The notes under the pieces were generated by a model. That model was not told where the DNA came from. It made no database searches and worked only from the letters and a program-made list of their open reading frames with translations. A program made the translations under genes and the position numbers. Below, one piece after another: positions 43,257-50,421 of a stretch of 64,000 nucleotides of DNA. Source of the stretch: CAJINA01 sp964647585 (lineage in GTDB: Bacteria; Desulfobacterota; Desulfobacteria; Desulfobacterales; CAJINA01); the NCBI GenBank assembly GCA_964647585.1, contig CAZYGG010000002.1, positions 1 through 64,000 of the forward strand. Direction: 5' to 3'. Position 1 is the first letter of the stretch. The number at the start of each line of letters is the position of its first letter.

Positions 43257-43814
43257 TTAGCGAAAAAAGCTGGCCCACCATTCCTGGGGGTTGCGTTTGG
43301 TTTTAACTGCCCGGGCCACGACATCTGCCACGCCCGCGAGGTCAACTTCGGATGACTGCGTGGGGCCCTGGTCAAGAAGATATTTCTGGATCCGTTTCAG
43401 GTGACCCTGGTAATTGATGGGAAATACCCAGCCCAAACAGATCAGGCCAAACTCGGCCGCCAGGGCGGTGGCCCATCCCTGATAAAAAAGAAGAACAGCA
43501 AACGAAATGATGTGAGCGGCAAACCAGACGATGGTCACCGGCACCATGAACCTGGGAACCAGGGCGACCTGGATCGGGGCCACCCGGCTTTCATCATAAT
43601 CTTTGCCATCGGCTTCAAGCAGGTAGATGCGAGCGATATTGCGGGTGGTGTTCTGAAAGCCATCGACGAAGTTGTGGACAAACAGGTGTACCAGGTACGG
43701 CAGCCAGGCCCAGACGATGAGGGGCTGGGGCCAGGCCATCTGATTCTCCCGGAAGACAAAATAGCCGATGAAGAGGGCAATGTTGATGACGTAGGGCCAA
43801 TTTGCCGAAAGCAT
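43257..43814 (-). CDS. Inner-membrane protein of unknown function
   Basis: The protein has 185 residues with about four transmembrane helices (VINIALFIGYFVF, PLIVWAWLPYLVHLFVHNFV, VPVTIVWFAAHIISFAVLLF and LAAEFGLICLGWVFPINY). A cytoplasmic loop NTTRNIARIYLLEADGKDYDE and a polar C-terminal tail follow. I do not recognise the family. The gene is monocistronic. Confidence 0.68.
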   Translation of the reverse strand: MLSANWPYVINIALFIGYFVFRENQMAWPQPLIVWAWLPYLVHLFVHNFVDGFQNTTRNIARIYLLEADGKDYDESRVAPIQVALVPRFMVPVTIVWFAAHIISFAVLLFYQGWATALAAEFGLICLGWVFPINYQGHLKRIQKYLLDQGPTQSSEVDLAGVADVVARAVKTKRNPQEWWASFFR

Positions 43815-43904
43815 TCAGACCACTCCTTTTTAAAGTGCGGGTTATCTATAATAGTCTTTTTGCGGTAATCTACACAAAGTTGCTTTCTTTAGCAACGCCA
43901 TAAA

Positions 43905-43923
43905 TTTTTTTGAGACTGCTTCT
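43905..43923. repeat. Solo right terminus of the covarying hairpin element
   Basis: TTTTTTGAGACTGCTTCT matches the right terminus TTTTTTGAGATGGCTTCT of the full copies, but no left arm or core is recognisable upstream. Like the full copies it lies just before a start codon (43951). Confidence 0.4.
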
Positions 43924-43950
43924 TTAAGTCGTTTCCAGCAGGAGGGCGTC

Positions 43951-44289
43951 ATGGCAGGGGGATTCTTAAAGCTGTTATTTATGCCGGTGATGTTATTTGC
44001 AGTCTGCTTACCCCTGATTTCCGGCTGCGGAAGCGGTGTATCTCCGGGCTCAACCGGAAGTTCAAAGCCGGCTTCATGTTTTGACATTAAAAAGTTCAGC
44101 GTGTTGCATGTATCGCCCTTAAATATTGAAACAGAGATCTGTCGGTTGGAACTGAACCCGCCGCCGGGTTTCGAGTTCGTGGACAAAACTGGAAAGCGCC
44201 TGCCTTATAAATTCCTGCCTGTCCAGAGGGTGTTCCTGATAACCAAATTGCCCAAAAATATTGACAAAATTGTTGTCCGCATATACTAA
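43951..44289 (+). CDS. Small predicted lipoprotein
   Basis: The protein has 112 residues. MAGGFLKLLFMPVMLFAVCLPLISGCGS is a lipoprotein signal with lipobox LISGC. The mature part of 88 residues includes CFDIKKFSVLHVSPLNIETEICRLELNPPPG, with two Cys that could form a disulfide. No known family. GCAGGAGGGCGTC precedes the ATG. It is followed by a hairpin element. Confidence 0.65.
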   Translation: MAGGFLKLLFMPVMLFAVCLPLISGCGSGVSPGSTGSSKPASCFDIKKFSVLHVSPLNIETEICRLELNPPPGFEFVDKTGKRLPYKFLPVQRVFLITKLPKNIDKIVVRIY

Positions 44290-44305
44290 AATACTTTAGT
44301 AAGAC

Positions 44306-44451
44306 TAGAACTTATCTCAAAAAACGGATTTTGGTTCAAAATCAAGGCGGCCGTGAATATCAATCAGGAGGAATACTCCAGTATTTCGAGGATTTGATAT
44401 GAGCGCCCAACGCCGAGTTTGGGCCAAAAGACTTTTTTGAGATGGGTTCTA
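44306..44451. repeat. Covarying hairpin element, copy A (reverse orientation)
   Basis: The termini TAGAACTTATCTCAAAAAA and TTTTTTGAGATGGGTTCTA pair across 146 bases. The interior, read on the minus strand, carries CTCGGCGTTGGGCG, the arm ATATCAA, ATCCTCGAAATAC, the apex TGGA, GTATTCCTCC, the arm TTGATAT, then CGCCTTGATTTTGAACC. Its right-hand 63 bases are an exact inverted copy of the start of copy B at 44885. Confidence 0.85.
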
Positions 44452-44509
44452 ATTTTCATCCCCGAAAGTTTATCGATCTGTTTGCAGTTGTTCCCCGATG
44501 GAGGGCTAT

Positions 44510-44887
44510 ATGGGCGAACTGGACCTCGAAGCTTGTATTGAGATCTTCAAGGATATGGTGCGTGAAGACGGCGAGAACGTTTACTGCCAGGATTGGGACA
44601 GTGGTGAATTCGGCGTCGGATCCGATATGATCTACAAGTTCAGGGACTGGTTCTGGTGGGAAGACGACTTCGGCTTCAGCGGGCCCTATGAAAGCATGAT
44701 CGAAGCGTTTCCCCAACCGTTCATTGCCATCACCAAGTCAACGGTTATGCTGCGCTGCACGGAGTGGGATATCAACGAAATCATAGAAAACCTCAGGCCT
44801 GTCGATCTGGATGACGACCGTTTTATTGAGATCAACGGCGTGGAGTATGAAGTGAGCCCGGCCGGAGAGGTCAATCCAGCTTACTAG
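44510..44887 (+). CDS. Acidic protein of unknown function between inverted hairpin elements
   Basis: The protein has 125 residues, rich in Asp, Glu, Trp and Phe (WFWWEDDFGFSGPYESMI). GGAGG lies 6 bases before the ATG at 44510, which I prefer over the ATG at 44498. No family recognised; no signal peptide. Its stop codon TAG (44885-44887) is the first three bases of element copy B, so the C terminus is defined by that element, and copy A ends 59 bases before its start. It may be complete or trimmed by the insertion. Confidence 0.65.
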   Translation: MGELDLEACIEIFKDMVREDGENVYCQDWDSGEFGVGSDMIYKFRDWFWWEDDFGFSGPYESMIEAFPQPFIAITKSTVMLRCTEWDINEIIENLRPVDLDDDRFIEINGVEYEVSPAGEVNPAY

Positions 44888-45003
44888 AACCCATCTCAAA
44901 AAAGTCTTTTGGCCCAAACTCGGCGTTGGGCGCTCATATCAAATCCTCAAAATACCGGATGTATTCCTCCGGTTTGATATTCGCGTTCGCCTTACCCGAT
45001 AAA
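44885..45003. repeat. Covarying hairpin element, copy B (right end degraded)
   Basis: The left terminus TAGAACCCATCTCAAAAAA is followed by GGCCCAAACTCGGCGTTGGG, the arm ATATCAAA, ATCCTCAAAATAC, the apex CGGAT, GTATTCCTCCGG, the arm TTTGATAT and CGTTCGCCTTA. The right terminus is missing, running into the 3' end of the fetB-like gene. The first 63 bases are the exact inverse of the end of copy A. Confidence 0.85.
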
Positions 45004-45009
45004 CAAACC

Positions 45010-45795
45010 TCAACAGAGAAGCTCTTTCCGCAGCACATCAAACTCATCAAAGCCGATCCGGATCGAAAACAGCAGCGACAGGCAGACACTGAAGAACTGG
45101 GTGTAGAATATTCCCAGCATGATGACGATCTGGTACTTGATGGCCACCATGGGGATAGAGCCACCCAGGATCTGTCCGGTCATCATGCCGGGCAGGGAGA
45201 CAATGCCGATAGTGGCCATGGAGGCCAGGATGGGATTGATGGACGCGATGACGCTCGCCTGGAAATACGGTGCCAGGGCCTGCATCCGGCGGCCCCCCAG
45301 GGCGATGGCGTAAAGGTAGGTTTTTTCATTCTCCTTTAGACCTGCATAAAAATTGCTCAGGCCGATGATGTTGTTGCGCATGCTGTTGCCCAGAAGCATC
45401 CCGCAGATCGGGATCAAGTATTTTGCATCGAAGATGTTATCGATGCGTACCACGAAGGTGTTGATGAACATCAGGACGGTGCCCACCGGCAGCAGGATGG
45501 AAATGAATATGGGTCCGAACAATTTGGACATCCGCAGGCGGCTGCTTTTTAAAACAGAATAGGCGGCCACCGCGACCATGACCAGGATATAGAGAATATT
45601 AACCCAGGCCAGGTTGAACTTGAAAAGATATTTCAGGTAAAGCCCGACGAGACTCAGCTGGATGGTCATACGCAGGATCGACCAGAGGATGGTCCGGTTC
45701 AGGGACAGCTTGAACTTACCGCCCAGCCATAGGACCGGAACAAGAAAAATCAGCAGCAGGGCCAGCGAAAGAATATCAATATTCTGGGCGCCCAT
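45010..45795 (-). CDS. fetB: UPF0014/FetB-type ABC transporter permease
   Basis: The protein has 261 residues with seven or eight transmembrane helices. The UPF0014 core is LRMTIQLSLVGLYLKYLF near the start and ALGGRRMQALAPYFQASVIASINPILASMATIGIVSLPGMMTGQILGG in the second half, the family signature. In E. coli FetAB exports iron and protects from oxidative stress. The ATG shares a base with the stop of the ATPase gene (TGATG), so the pair is co-translated. I chose the ATG at 45795; the upstream frame overlaps the ATPase. Confidence 0.88.
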   Translation of the reverse strand: MGAQNIDILSLALLLIFLVPVLWLGGKFKLSLNRTILWSILRMTIQLSLVGLYLKYLFKFNLAWVNILYILVMVAVAAYSVLKSSRLRMSKLFGPIFISILLPVGTVLMFINTFVVRIDNIFDAKYLIPICGMLLGNSMRNNIIGLSNFYAGLKENEKTYLYAIALGGRRMQALAPYFQASVIASINPILASMATIGIVSLPGMMTGQILGGSIPMVAIKYQIVIMLGIFYTQFFSVCLSLLFSIRIGFDEFDVLRKELLC

Positions 45796-46412
45796 CAAGA
45801 CCACCTTTCGATCTGGCAGGTGTCGCATTGCCGCCAGATGTTATCATGCGAAATGATGATGACGGTCTTTCCCGCAGCCATCACATGGTCCAGCACCTTT
45901 TTGCGCAGGTCCTCATCCAGGGATGCGGTGGGTTCATCCAGGAGCCATATCGGACGATTAAGCATAAAACAGACCAGTAATCCCAGGCGTTGCCTTTCAC
46001 CCCCGGAAAGCGCGGACATGTTCTGTAGCAGGAGCTCATCCTCAAGCTCCAGCAGGTGCATATACTGTTGCCGGGAAGCACGCCCGGGTTTAATGTCGCG
46101 GTTGGCTTCAAAGCTGAAAATTTCTTCCAGGATTGCCGCTACCGGCGCATTTCTGAAATCAATATCCTGGCTTAAATAGAAGAGCTGGTTTCGGATGGCC
46201 CTGATATTGGGAGCCGTCACCTCAAGATCACCGCAGAACACCCGGCCGGCGGTTACTTTCTCAAACCCCAGGAGAATTCTGAACAGGGTCGTTTTGCCAC
46301 AACCGGAGGGGCCGGAAATCAGCAGTTTTTCATTTTCCGGGACTTTCAAGTTAAATCCGGAGAAAATAGCCTTGCCCGGAAAATCCAGGTGGACATCCTG
46401 ATACCTGATCAT
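45795..46412 (-). CDS. fetA: ABC transporter ATPase (FetA-like)
   Basis: The protein has 205 residues, short for an ABC ATPase but complete: Walker A GPSGCGKTT, Q-loop FYLSQD, signature LSGGERQR, Walker B IWLLDEPTASLD and the H-loop IIISHD. It pairs with the UPF0014 permease directly downstream, giving a FetAB-type exporter, with iron or another cofactor as possible substrate. The gene overlaps the padR-like gene by 4 bases (ATGA), so all three form an operon under local control. Confidence 0.9.
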   Translation of the reverse strand: MIRYQDVHLDFPGKAIFSGFNLKVPENEKLLISGPSGCGKTTLFRILLGFEKVTAGRVFCGDLEVTAPNIRAIRNQLFYLSQDIDFRNAPVAAILEEIFSFEANRDIKPGRASRQQYMHLLELEDELLLQNMSALSGGERQRLGLLVCFMLNRPIWLLDEPTASLDEDLRKKVLDHVMAAGKTVIIISHDNIWRQCDTCQIERWS

Positions 46413-46726
46413 TTGCCGGCCTCCTCGATTTCGTGGAAAAGTTCGGCCGCTTTGTGGCCGGCGTCTGCAAACACGTCAATGCCGAGCGGGGTAATCGTGT
46501 AGTATTTCCGGATTTTACCATTGACGTTTTTGTCCGTCTTTTCAAGCAGGCCGGAGGCCGTCATGCCGGCAAGCAGGGGATAGAGTGTTCCCGGTCCGAT
46601 GTTGTAGCCGTGTGCCTTTAACTCGTCCATCATCCAGACCCCGTAAACCGGCTGGTGCTTGGCATGATACAAGATGTGCAGTTGAACAAAGCCGCCGTAA
46701 AGCTTCTGTAGAATTTTTTCTTTCAT
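46409..46726 (-). CDS. PadR-family transcriptional regulator
   Basis: The protein has 105 residues and is a single PadR winged helix: QLHILYHAKHQPVYGVWMMDELKAHGYNIGPGTLYPLLAGMTASGLLEK, then GKIRKYYTITPLG. PadR-like repressors bind dyads with ATG..CAT or similar cores and release on ligand binding. It is the first gene of an operon with the FetAB-like exporter, so it probably senses the exported compound or the metal. Dyads upstream at 46741-46790 are likely operators. Confidence 0.9.
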   Translation of the reverse strand: MKEKILQKLYGGFVQLHILYHAKHQPVYGVWMMDELKAHGYNIGPGTLYPLLAGMTASGLLEKTDKNVNGKIRKYYTITPLGIDVFADAGHKAAELFHEIEEAGK

Positions 46727-46740
46727 GTCTACCCACCACT

Positions 46741-46790
46741 GTAATATCGAATTACAATATCGCTATAAGATATCGAAAATCTATACCACA
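46741..46790. promoter_or_regulatory. Probable PadR operator region
   Basis: GTAATATCGAATTAC (46741-46755) is a palindrome with 5-bp arms, followed by two further ATATCG words within 25 bases (near 46758 and 46770). The iterated ATATCG words upstream of the padR-fetAB operon suggest several contact sites for the regulator. The region also contains AT-rich promoter-like sequence. Confidence 0.5.
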
Positions 46791-46921
46791 TCCTCTGGTT
46801 TGTCAACGGCATTTTTCAGTTCGGCCTGATAAAATTCGGCCCTTGTGCCCGGCCGAGTTCGGGGCTATAGTCACCGGCATCCGGATGTCCGGAAACTGTT
46901 TTACGAGATAAGGAGGAAACC

Positions 46922-47596
46922 ATGCCATCCGAAGATTCCCAATGCGCCCGTTGCGGCATCAAACTGTCGGAACGCATCTGCCTGAATGATGAAGGGCGGG
47001 CCCCCGCAGGCTGTCCCACCCGGAACGCGGAAGAAGCGATCCAGAAAGCGATGGAGGAGATTGGCCGTCCCGGGGTGCTCGAGTTTGCCAGAAACGCGTC
47101 CATCCAGGAAGGCGAGGGCTATGCCGGACGGGAAGCGGGCTATGACAAGGTCAGGCCAGCCAAACCGCGCATCCAGGAGATCATCGAGTTTGCCCACCGC
47201 ATGCAGTATCGCAAGCTGGGCCTGGCGTTCTGCGTCGGTTTGCGCAAAGAGGCCAGAGTGGTCGATAAACTGCTGTCCGGGGCCGGTTTCGAGGTTGTGT
47301 CCGGCTGCTGTAAAATGGGAGGCAATGACAAGGAACTCATCGGCTTGAGCCCGGACCAGAAAATCCGTATCGGAGAGCCGGAACCCATCTGTAATCCCAT
47401 CGCCCAGGCCTATGTGCTCAATGCGGCCGCAACCGAGTTCAACGTGATGGTCGGACTGTGCGTGGGCCATGATTCCCTGTTTTTGAAATACGCCGAAGCC
47501 CCCTGTACCGTTCTGGCCGCCAAGGACCGCCTATTGGGGCACAATCCCCTGGCCGCGATTTATAACATCGACAGCTACTATCGGGCCCTGAAATAG
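46922..47596 (+). CDS. DUF1847 metal-binding protein
   Basis: The protein has 224 residues. The N-terminal Cys pairs (CARCGIKLSERIC and GCPTR) and the downstream VSGCCKMGGNDKELIG, EPICNPIAQAYVLN and GLCVGHDSLFLKYAEAPCTVLAAKDRLLGHNP are the DUF1847 signature. These proteins carry several conserved Cys that probably bind a metal or iron-sulfur cluster, and occur mostly in anaerobes; the role is unknown. ATAAGGAGGAAACC precedes the ATG. Its TAG stop begins a degraded copy of the hairpin element. Confidence 0.88.
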   Translation: MPSEDSQCARCGIKLSERICLNDEGRAPAGCPTRNAEEAIQKAMEEIGRPGVLEFARNASIQEGEGYAGREAGYDKVRPAKPRIQEIIEFAHRMQYRKLGLAFCVGLRKEARVVDKLLSGAGFEVVSGCCKMGGNDKELIGLSPDQKIRIGEPEPICNPIAQAYVLNAAATEFNVMVGLCVGHDSLFLKYAEAPCTVLAAKDRLLGHNPLAAIYNIDSYYRALK

Positions 47597-47696
47597 GCGA
47601 GCTTTTGAAATGGCGGCCCGCCTTGCCTGTTAGACGTAGCGAGCCGAGTGAAGACTGGATTTTGAACCAAAAGCCGTTTTTTGAGATAGCTTATAG
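47594..47696. repeat. Degraded copy G of the covarying hairpin element
   Basis: The left edge TAGGCGAGCTTTTGAAA resembles the TAGAAGC terminus; CCCGCCTTG and the right half ATTTTGAACCAAAAGCCG followed by TTTTTTGAGATAGCTTATAG (47677-47696) match full copies. The central hairpin is lost and replaced by unrelated sequence. It spans most of the gap between the DUF1847 and M23-like genes. Confidence 0.6.
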
Positions 47697-47729
47697 AGAA
47701 GGGCGGCCATCTGAAAAACGGAAAATGCC

Positions 47730-48371
47730 ATGAGCCTCAAAAAAACAATTTTCACCGAAATGCTTATTGAAGCCAACAACCTAGATCCAGACGATTTTCA
47801 GAGCTGGGTTTTCTGGCCGGGTATGCTTTTTGATTCAACGGACAAGTGGTGGGGAGATTATGGCCAGCGCGAGTTTCCCCATGAAGGTATCGATTTCTGC
47901 CTCCATAAAGAGCTTTCCGGACGGGTCCAACGTCTGGATGAAAGAACGCGCATCCCGGTGATGCACGACGGCGTGGTCAGGGCTCTGTTTAACGATTATC
48001 TTGGTCAGGCCGTTATTCTAGAGCATGAAAATATGCAGGACCAGAACGGCAAATTACTCTCAGTCTATGCCCACACAAAACCGGAAGAGGGTATCCGGCC
48101 CGGCGTTTCTGTTAATGCCGGGGACATCATCGCGACCATCGCCGATACCAGCCGGTCAAAAGCTAACATCCTTCCACACCTGCACGTTTCGTTCGGGGCC
48201 CCGTCACCAGCGCTGATTTATGATCCTTTTGTCTGGAACAGTATGCGCGATCCCCGGCAGGTTAAATTGCTGGACCCGCTTGATTTGATTGACTGGCCCC
48301 ATGCGGTTCTGGATTTCCCGGATCAGAACTGCCCCTGCAAGGTTAAACCTAAAAACGGTGCCGTGTCGTAG
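47730..48371 (+). CDS. M23-family peptidase-like protein without signal peptide
   Basis: The protein has 213 residues. HEGIDFCLH supplies the first zinc ligands of the LytM/M23 fold (HxGxD), and LPHLHVSFG the HxH pair, with QAVILEHEN and VYAHTKP between as in the family. M23 peptidases cut peptidoglycan cross-links and are usually exported, but here MSLKKTIFTEMLIEANNLD shows no signal or membrane helix. It may be a cytoplasmic relative with another substrate. The last 49 bases overlap an outer-membrane protein remnant on the other strand. Confidence 0.78.
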   Translation: MSLKKTIFTEMLIEANNLDPDDFQSWVFWPGMLFDSTDKWWGDYGQREFPHEGIDFCLHKELSGRVQRLDERTRIPVMHDGVVRALFNDYLGQAVILEHENMQDQNGKLLSVYAHTKPEEGIRPGVSVNAGDIIATIADTSRSKANILPHLHVSFGAPSPALIYDPFVWNSMRDPRQVKLLDPLDLIDWPHAVLDFPDQNCPCKVKPKNGAVS

Positions 48372-48517
48372 TCTGTCTCCCCAATATGGCGGGCGTTGCG
48401 GTCCTCGACGATGATCTTGCCGTCAAAAGTGGCCCCACCGTTGAGATCCAGGCGAAAGTGCCTGCCCAGCCAGATAAGACGGTCCCCTTGAAATTTTACG
48501 CCGGCCGGGGTAGGTTC
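48323..48517 (-). pseudogene. C-terminal remnant of an outer-membrane beta-barrel protein
   Basis: The minus strand reads open for about 64 residues, ending GLTLQGQF and stop. It includes LGRHFRLDLNGGATFDGKII and ETDYDTAPFLG: alternating polar/hydrophobic strands, a final aromatic residue and the DTAPFLG-LTL-GxF ending found in exported beta-barrel proteins. An in-frame stop at 48518-48520 ends it upstream and no start or signal is found. It therefore looks like a surviving 3' fragment. It overlaps the last 49 bases of the M23-like gene. Confidence 0.5.
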
Positions 48518-48572
48518 CTATCACTGAGACTTTCTGAGGTGATGATTCGGGCATCTACCCGGGAGGATTCAA

Positions 48573-49250
48573 TTGAAGGGTATTGGCGAAAACGAGGCGC
48601 GGATTGTACAAAAAGCCCTGGACTGCGGGGCGTCTCTGGCCGGGATCACCAGCGTGGCGGCCCTGGCGGCTTCCCGGTCCTATGCCGGCGGTAAACGGAT
48701 CGAGTGCGCGGTAGAAGAACACTCCCTGCTGGTCCTGGCCCTGGCCCAGGGTGGGCAGTGGCCGGAATTCGACTGGTGGGACAGCCAGCCCGGGGGAACT
48801 CCCGGGAATCGTCGCCTGGTTGTGATTATGAATCAGGTGATTGACTGGCTTACCGAAAAAGAAGCGATCCGTGCGCGGGCCCTGCCGTACAATATCGAAA
48901 AGGGCGGGATCTTTCTCAAGGGAGCCGCCATCCTGGCCGGGCTGGGAACCATCGGGAAAAACAATCTTTTGATCACGCCGGCCTATGGCCCCCGCGTACG
49001 CCTGCGGGCTGTCCTGATCGGGCGGGAACTGGCGCAAACCGGGCCGGGTGAGTTTGATCCCTGTGAAGCCTGCGATATGCCCTGTCGCCGGAAATGTCCT
49101 CAGGAGGCATTTGAAAGCGGCGCTTTTGACAGAAAGCGCTGCAGTATTCAGATGCGGATTGACAAGCTGGAAAAAGGGGCGGCTTACCTGGGGGCTCCGA
49201 TTAAATACTGCAGGAGCTGTGAGCTGAACTGCCCGCTGACAGCTCCTTGA
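48573..49250 (+). CDS. QueG-like [4Fe-4S] protein, short form
   Basis: The protein has 225 residues from a TTG start preceded by GGGAGG. It lines up with the middle and end of epoxyqueuosine reductase-like proteins: GAAILAGLGTIGKNNLLITPAYGPRVRLRAVL is the family's most conserved stretch, followed by [4Fe-4S] cysteines CEACDMPCRRKCPQEAF and CRSCELNCPL. It lacks the C-terminal HEAT repeat of QueG and is much shorter, so a different reductase role is likely. Its 3' end overlaps the convergent methyltransferase gene by 50 bases. Confidence 0.8.
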   Translation: MKGIGENEARIVQKALDCGASLAGITSVAALAASRSYAGGKRIECAVEEHSLLVLALAQGGQWPEFDWWDSQPGGTPGNRRLVVIMNQVIDWLTEKEAIRARALPYNIEKGGIFLKGAAILAGLGTIGKNNLLITPAYGPRVRLRAVLIGRELAQTGPGEFDPCEACDMPCRRKCPQEAFESGAFDRKRCSIQMRIDKLEKGAAYLGAPIKYCRSCELNCPLTAP

Positions 49251-50085
49251 GGCGTGCGGTTGTCACCGCCCTTGAGGGAGGGCTGATATTGTCACACACC
49301 GAAACACCCGCCTGGGTTGAGTTCTTGGAATAATCTGAAAAACCACCAAGGTCCACATGCCACTGGGTACCGGGGGCTTCTCTAAATACAAAAGGGCTTT
49401 CCAGCATAAAGCCAATGCCCCGGGACCAATCCGCTTCCGTATTGAATTCATATCCGCCGCAAGTCGCGACGCCCATTTTCTTGGAAAAAGGTTTTATAAC
49501 CAGCTGTCTGGGACCGGGGCGTACAGCCTGGAGGGCAGGGGCTTCTGCGAGCATTGTCAAAAAGGCGCGGCCCACCGCGGGCTCGGGATTGACCAGCAAA
49601 AGGGTATTGATGCTTTCTGGGGGTAAAAACCGCAGCAGACAGGCACCAGCCCGCAGGATCACGAGGTTTTTCGGGGCGAGGACCTGGGCTTTCAGCAGGC
49701 CATTGGTCCAGGCCCGGCTGGCCTTGGCGTATCCGGAGACGGAGCCGGTCAGGCAGGGGGACCGGTAAATATCCGTGGCGATAACGCCGATGGCCGGATT
49801 TTTAGAGGCGATTTGCCAGGCAATCTCAGCATTACCGCAGCCGAGTTCAAGAATGACCGTCTTCATTTTCAAGATACGGTTAAGACGGGCAATGGTTGTG
49901 GGCTGGTTGCCCTGGTTTGCCAGGTAGGTGGTTTGGTCTCCATCGCCATGGGTGGATTCCGTGTGCGGGCGCAGGGGGCAGGCGGCCGGGAAAGACGCCG
50001 GGGCCGGTGCGGCCTTCGGGGAAGGGGCTTTCGTTTTAGGGAAAATCAACCCGAATCGATTTTTCAGTTTTCTAATCCACGCCAT
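49201..50085 (-). CDS. SAM methyltransferase-like protein (TrmB-like fold)
   Basis: The protein has 294 residues. After a basic, Pro/Ala-rich N terminus comes ILELGCGNAEIAWQIASKNPAIGVIATDIYR, SAM-binding motif I and II as in TrmB-type tRNA (guanine-N7) methyltransferases, then INTLLLVNPEPAVGRAFLTML where TrmB has its FPDPW segment. The changed motif argues against the usual tRNA role. The C-terminal part (FNTEADWSRGIGFML, GTQWHVDLGGFSDYSK) is unassigned. The ATG at 50085 begins MAWIRKLKN. It overlaps the convergent QueG-like gene by 50 bases at the 3' end. Confidence 0.7.
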   Translation of the reverse strand: MAWIRKLKNRFGLIFPKTKAPSPKAAPAPASFPAACPLRPHTESTHGDGDQTTYLANQGNQPTTIARLNRILKMKTVILELGCGNAEIAWQIASKNPAIGVIATDIYRSPCLTGSVSGYAKASRAWTNGLLKAQVLAPKNLVILRAGACLLRFLPPESINTLLLVNPEPAVGRAFLTMLAEAPALQAVRPGPRQLVIKPFSKKMGVATCGGYEFNTEADWSRGIGFMLESPFVFREAPGTQWHVDLGGFSDYSKNSTQAGVSVCDNISPPSRAVTTARLKELSAGSSAHSSCSI

Positions 50086-50256
50086 GAATACCAATGCGCT
50101 CCGGTCGTACTCGAGAACAATTATAATAATGTACAATTAATAACTGAATTATAATTACTAATTGGGATTCATTTGTCAATTAAAAAATGACGCTGTTTGA
50201 CTCTTTCAACGCTGTTTGGTATCCATCCCCGAATTACTATGTCTACCGAAACAGAA

Positions 50257-50402
50257 TAGAAGCTATCTCAAAAAAGTCTTTTGGCCCAATCTCGGCGTTG
50301 GACGCAAAATTTAAATCCTCGAAATACTGGAGTATTGCTCCGGTTTAAATGTAGCGTCCGCCTTGACCTTGAACCAAAATCCGTTTTTTGAGATGGCTTC
50401 TA
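50257..50402. repeat. Covarying hairpin element, copy C (best preserved)
   Basis: The termini TAGAAGCTATCTCAAAAAA and TTTTTTGAGATGGCTTCTA pair. Inside in order: GGCCCAATCTCGGCGTTGG, the lower arm GGACGC, the arm ATTTAAA, TCCTCGAAATAC, the apex TGGA, GTATTGCTCCGG, the arm TTTAAAT, GCGTCC, then CGCCTTGACCTTGAACC. Every helix is fully paired. It ends 20 bases before the start codon of the RND exporter gene. Confidence 0.9.
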
Positions 50403-50421
50403 ATATAGAAAGCGGAACAGC

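Noticed and set aside
44306..45003. A composite transposon around the acidic protein gene
   Set aside because: There is no transposase and no obvious target duplication; only the inverted copies are certain, so I report it as a cassette possibility.
48386..48694. 102-codon plus-strand frame between the M23-like and QueG-like genes
   Set aside because: The minus strand in the same place reads as an outer-membrane protein end, and the plus frame overlaps the QueG-like start without its own features.
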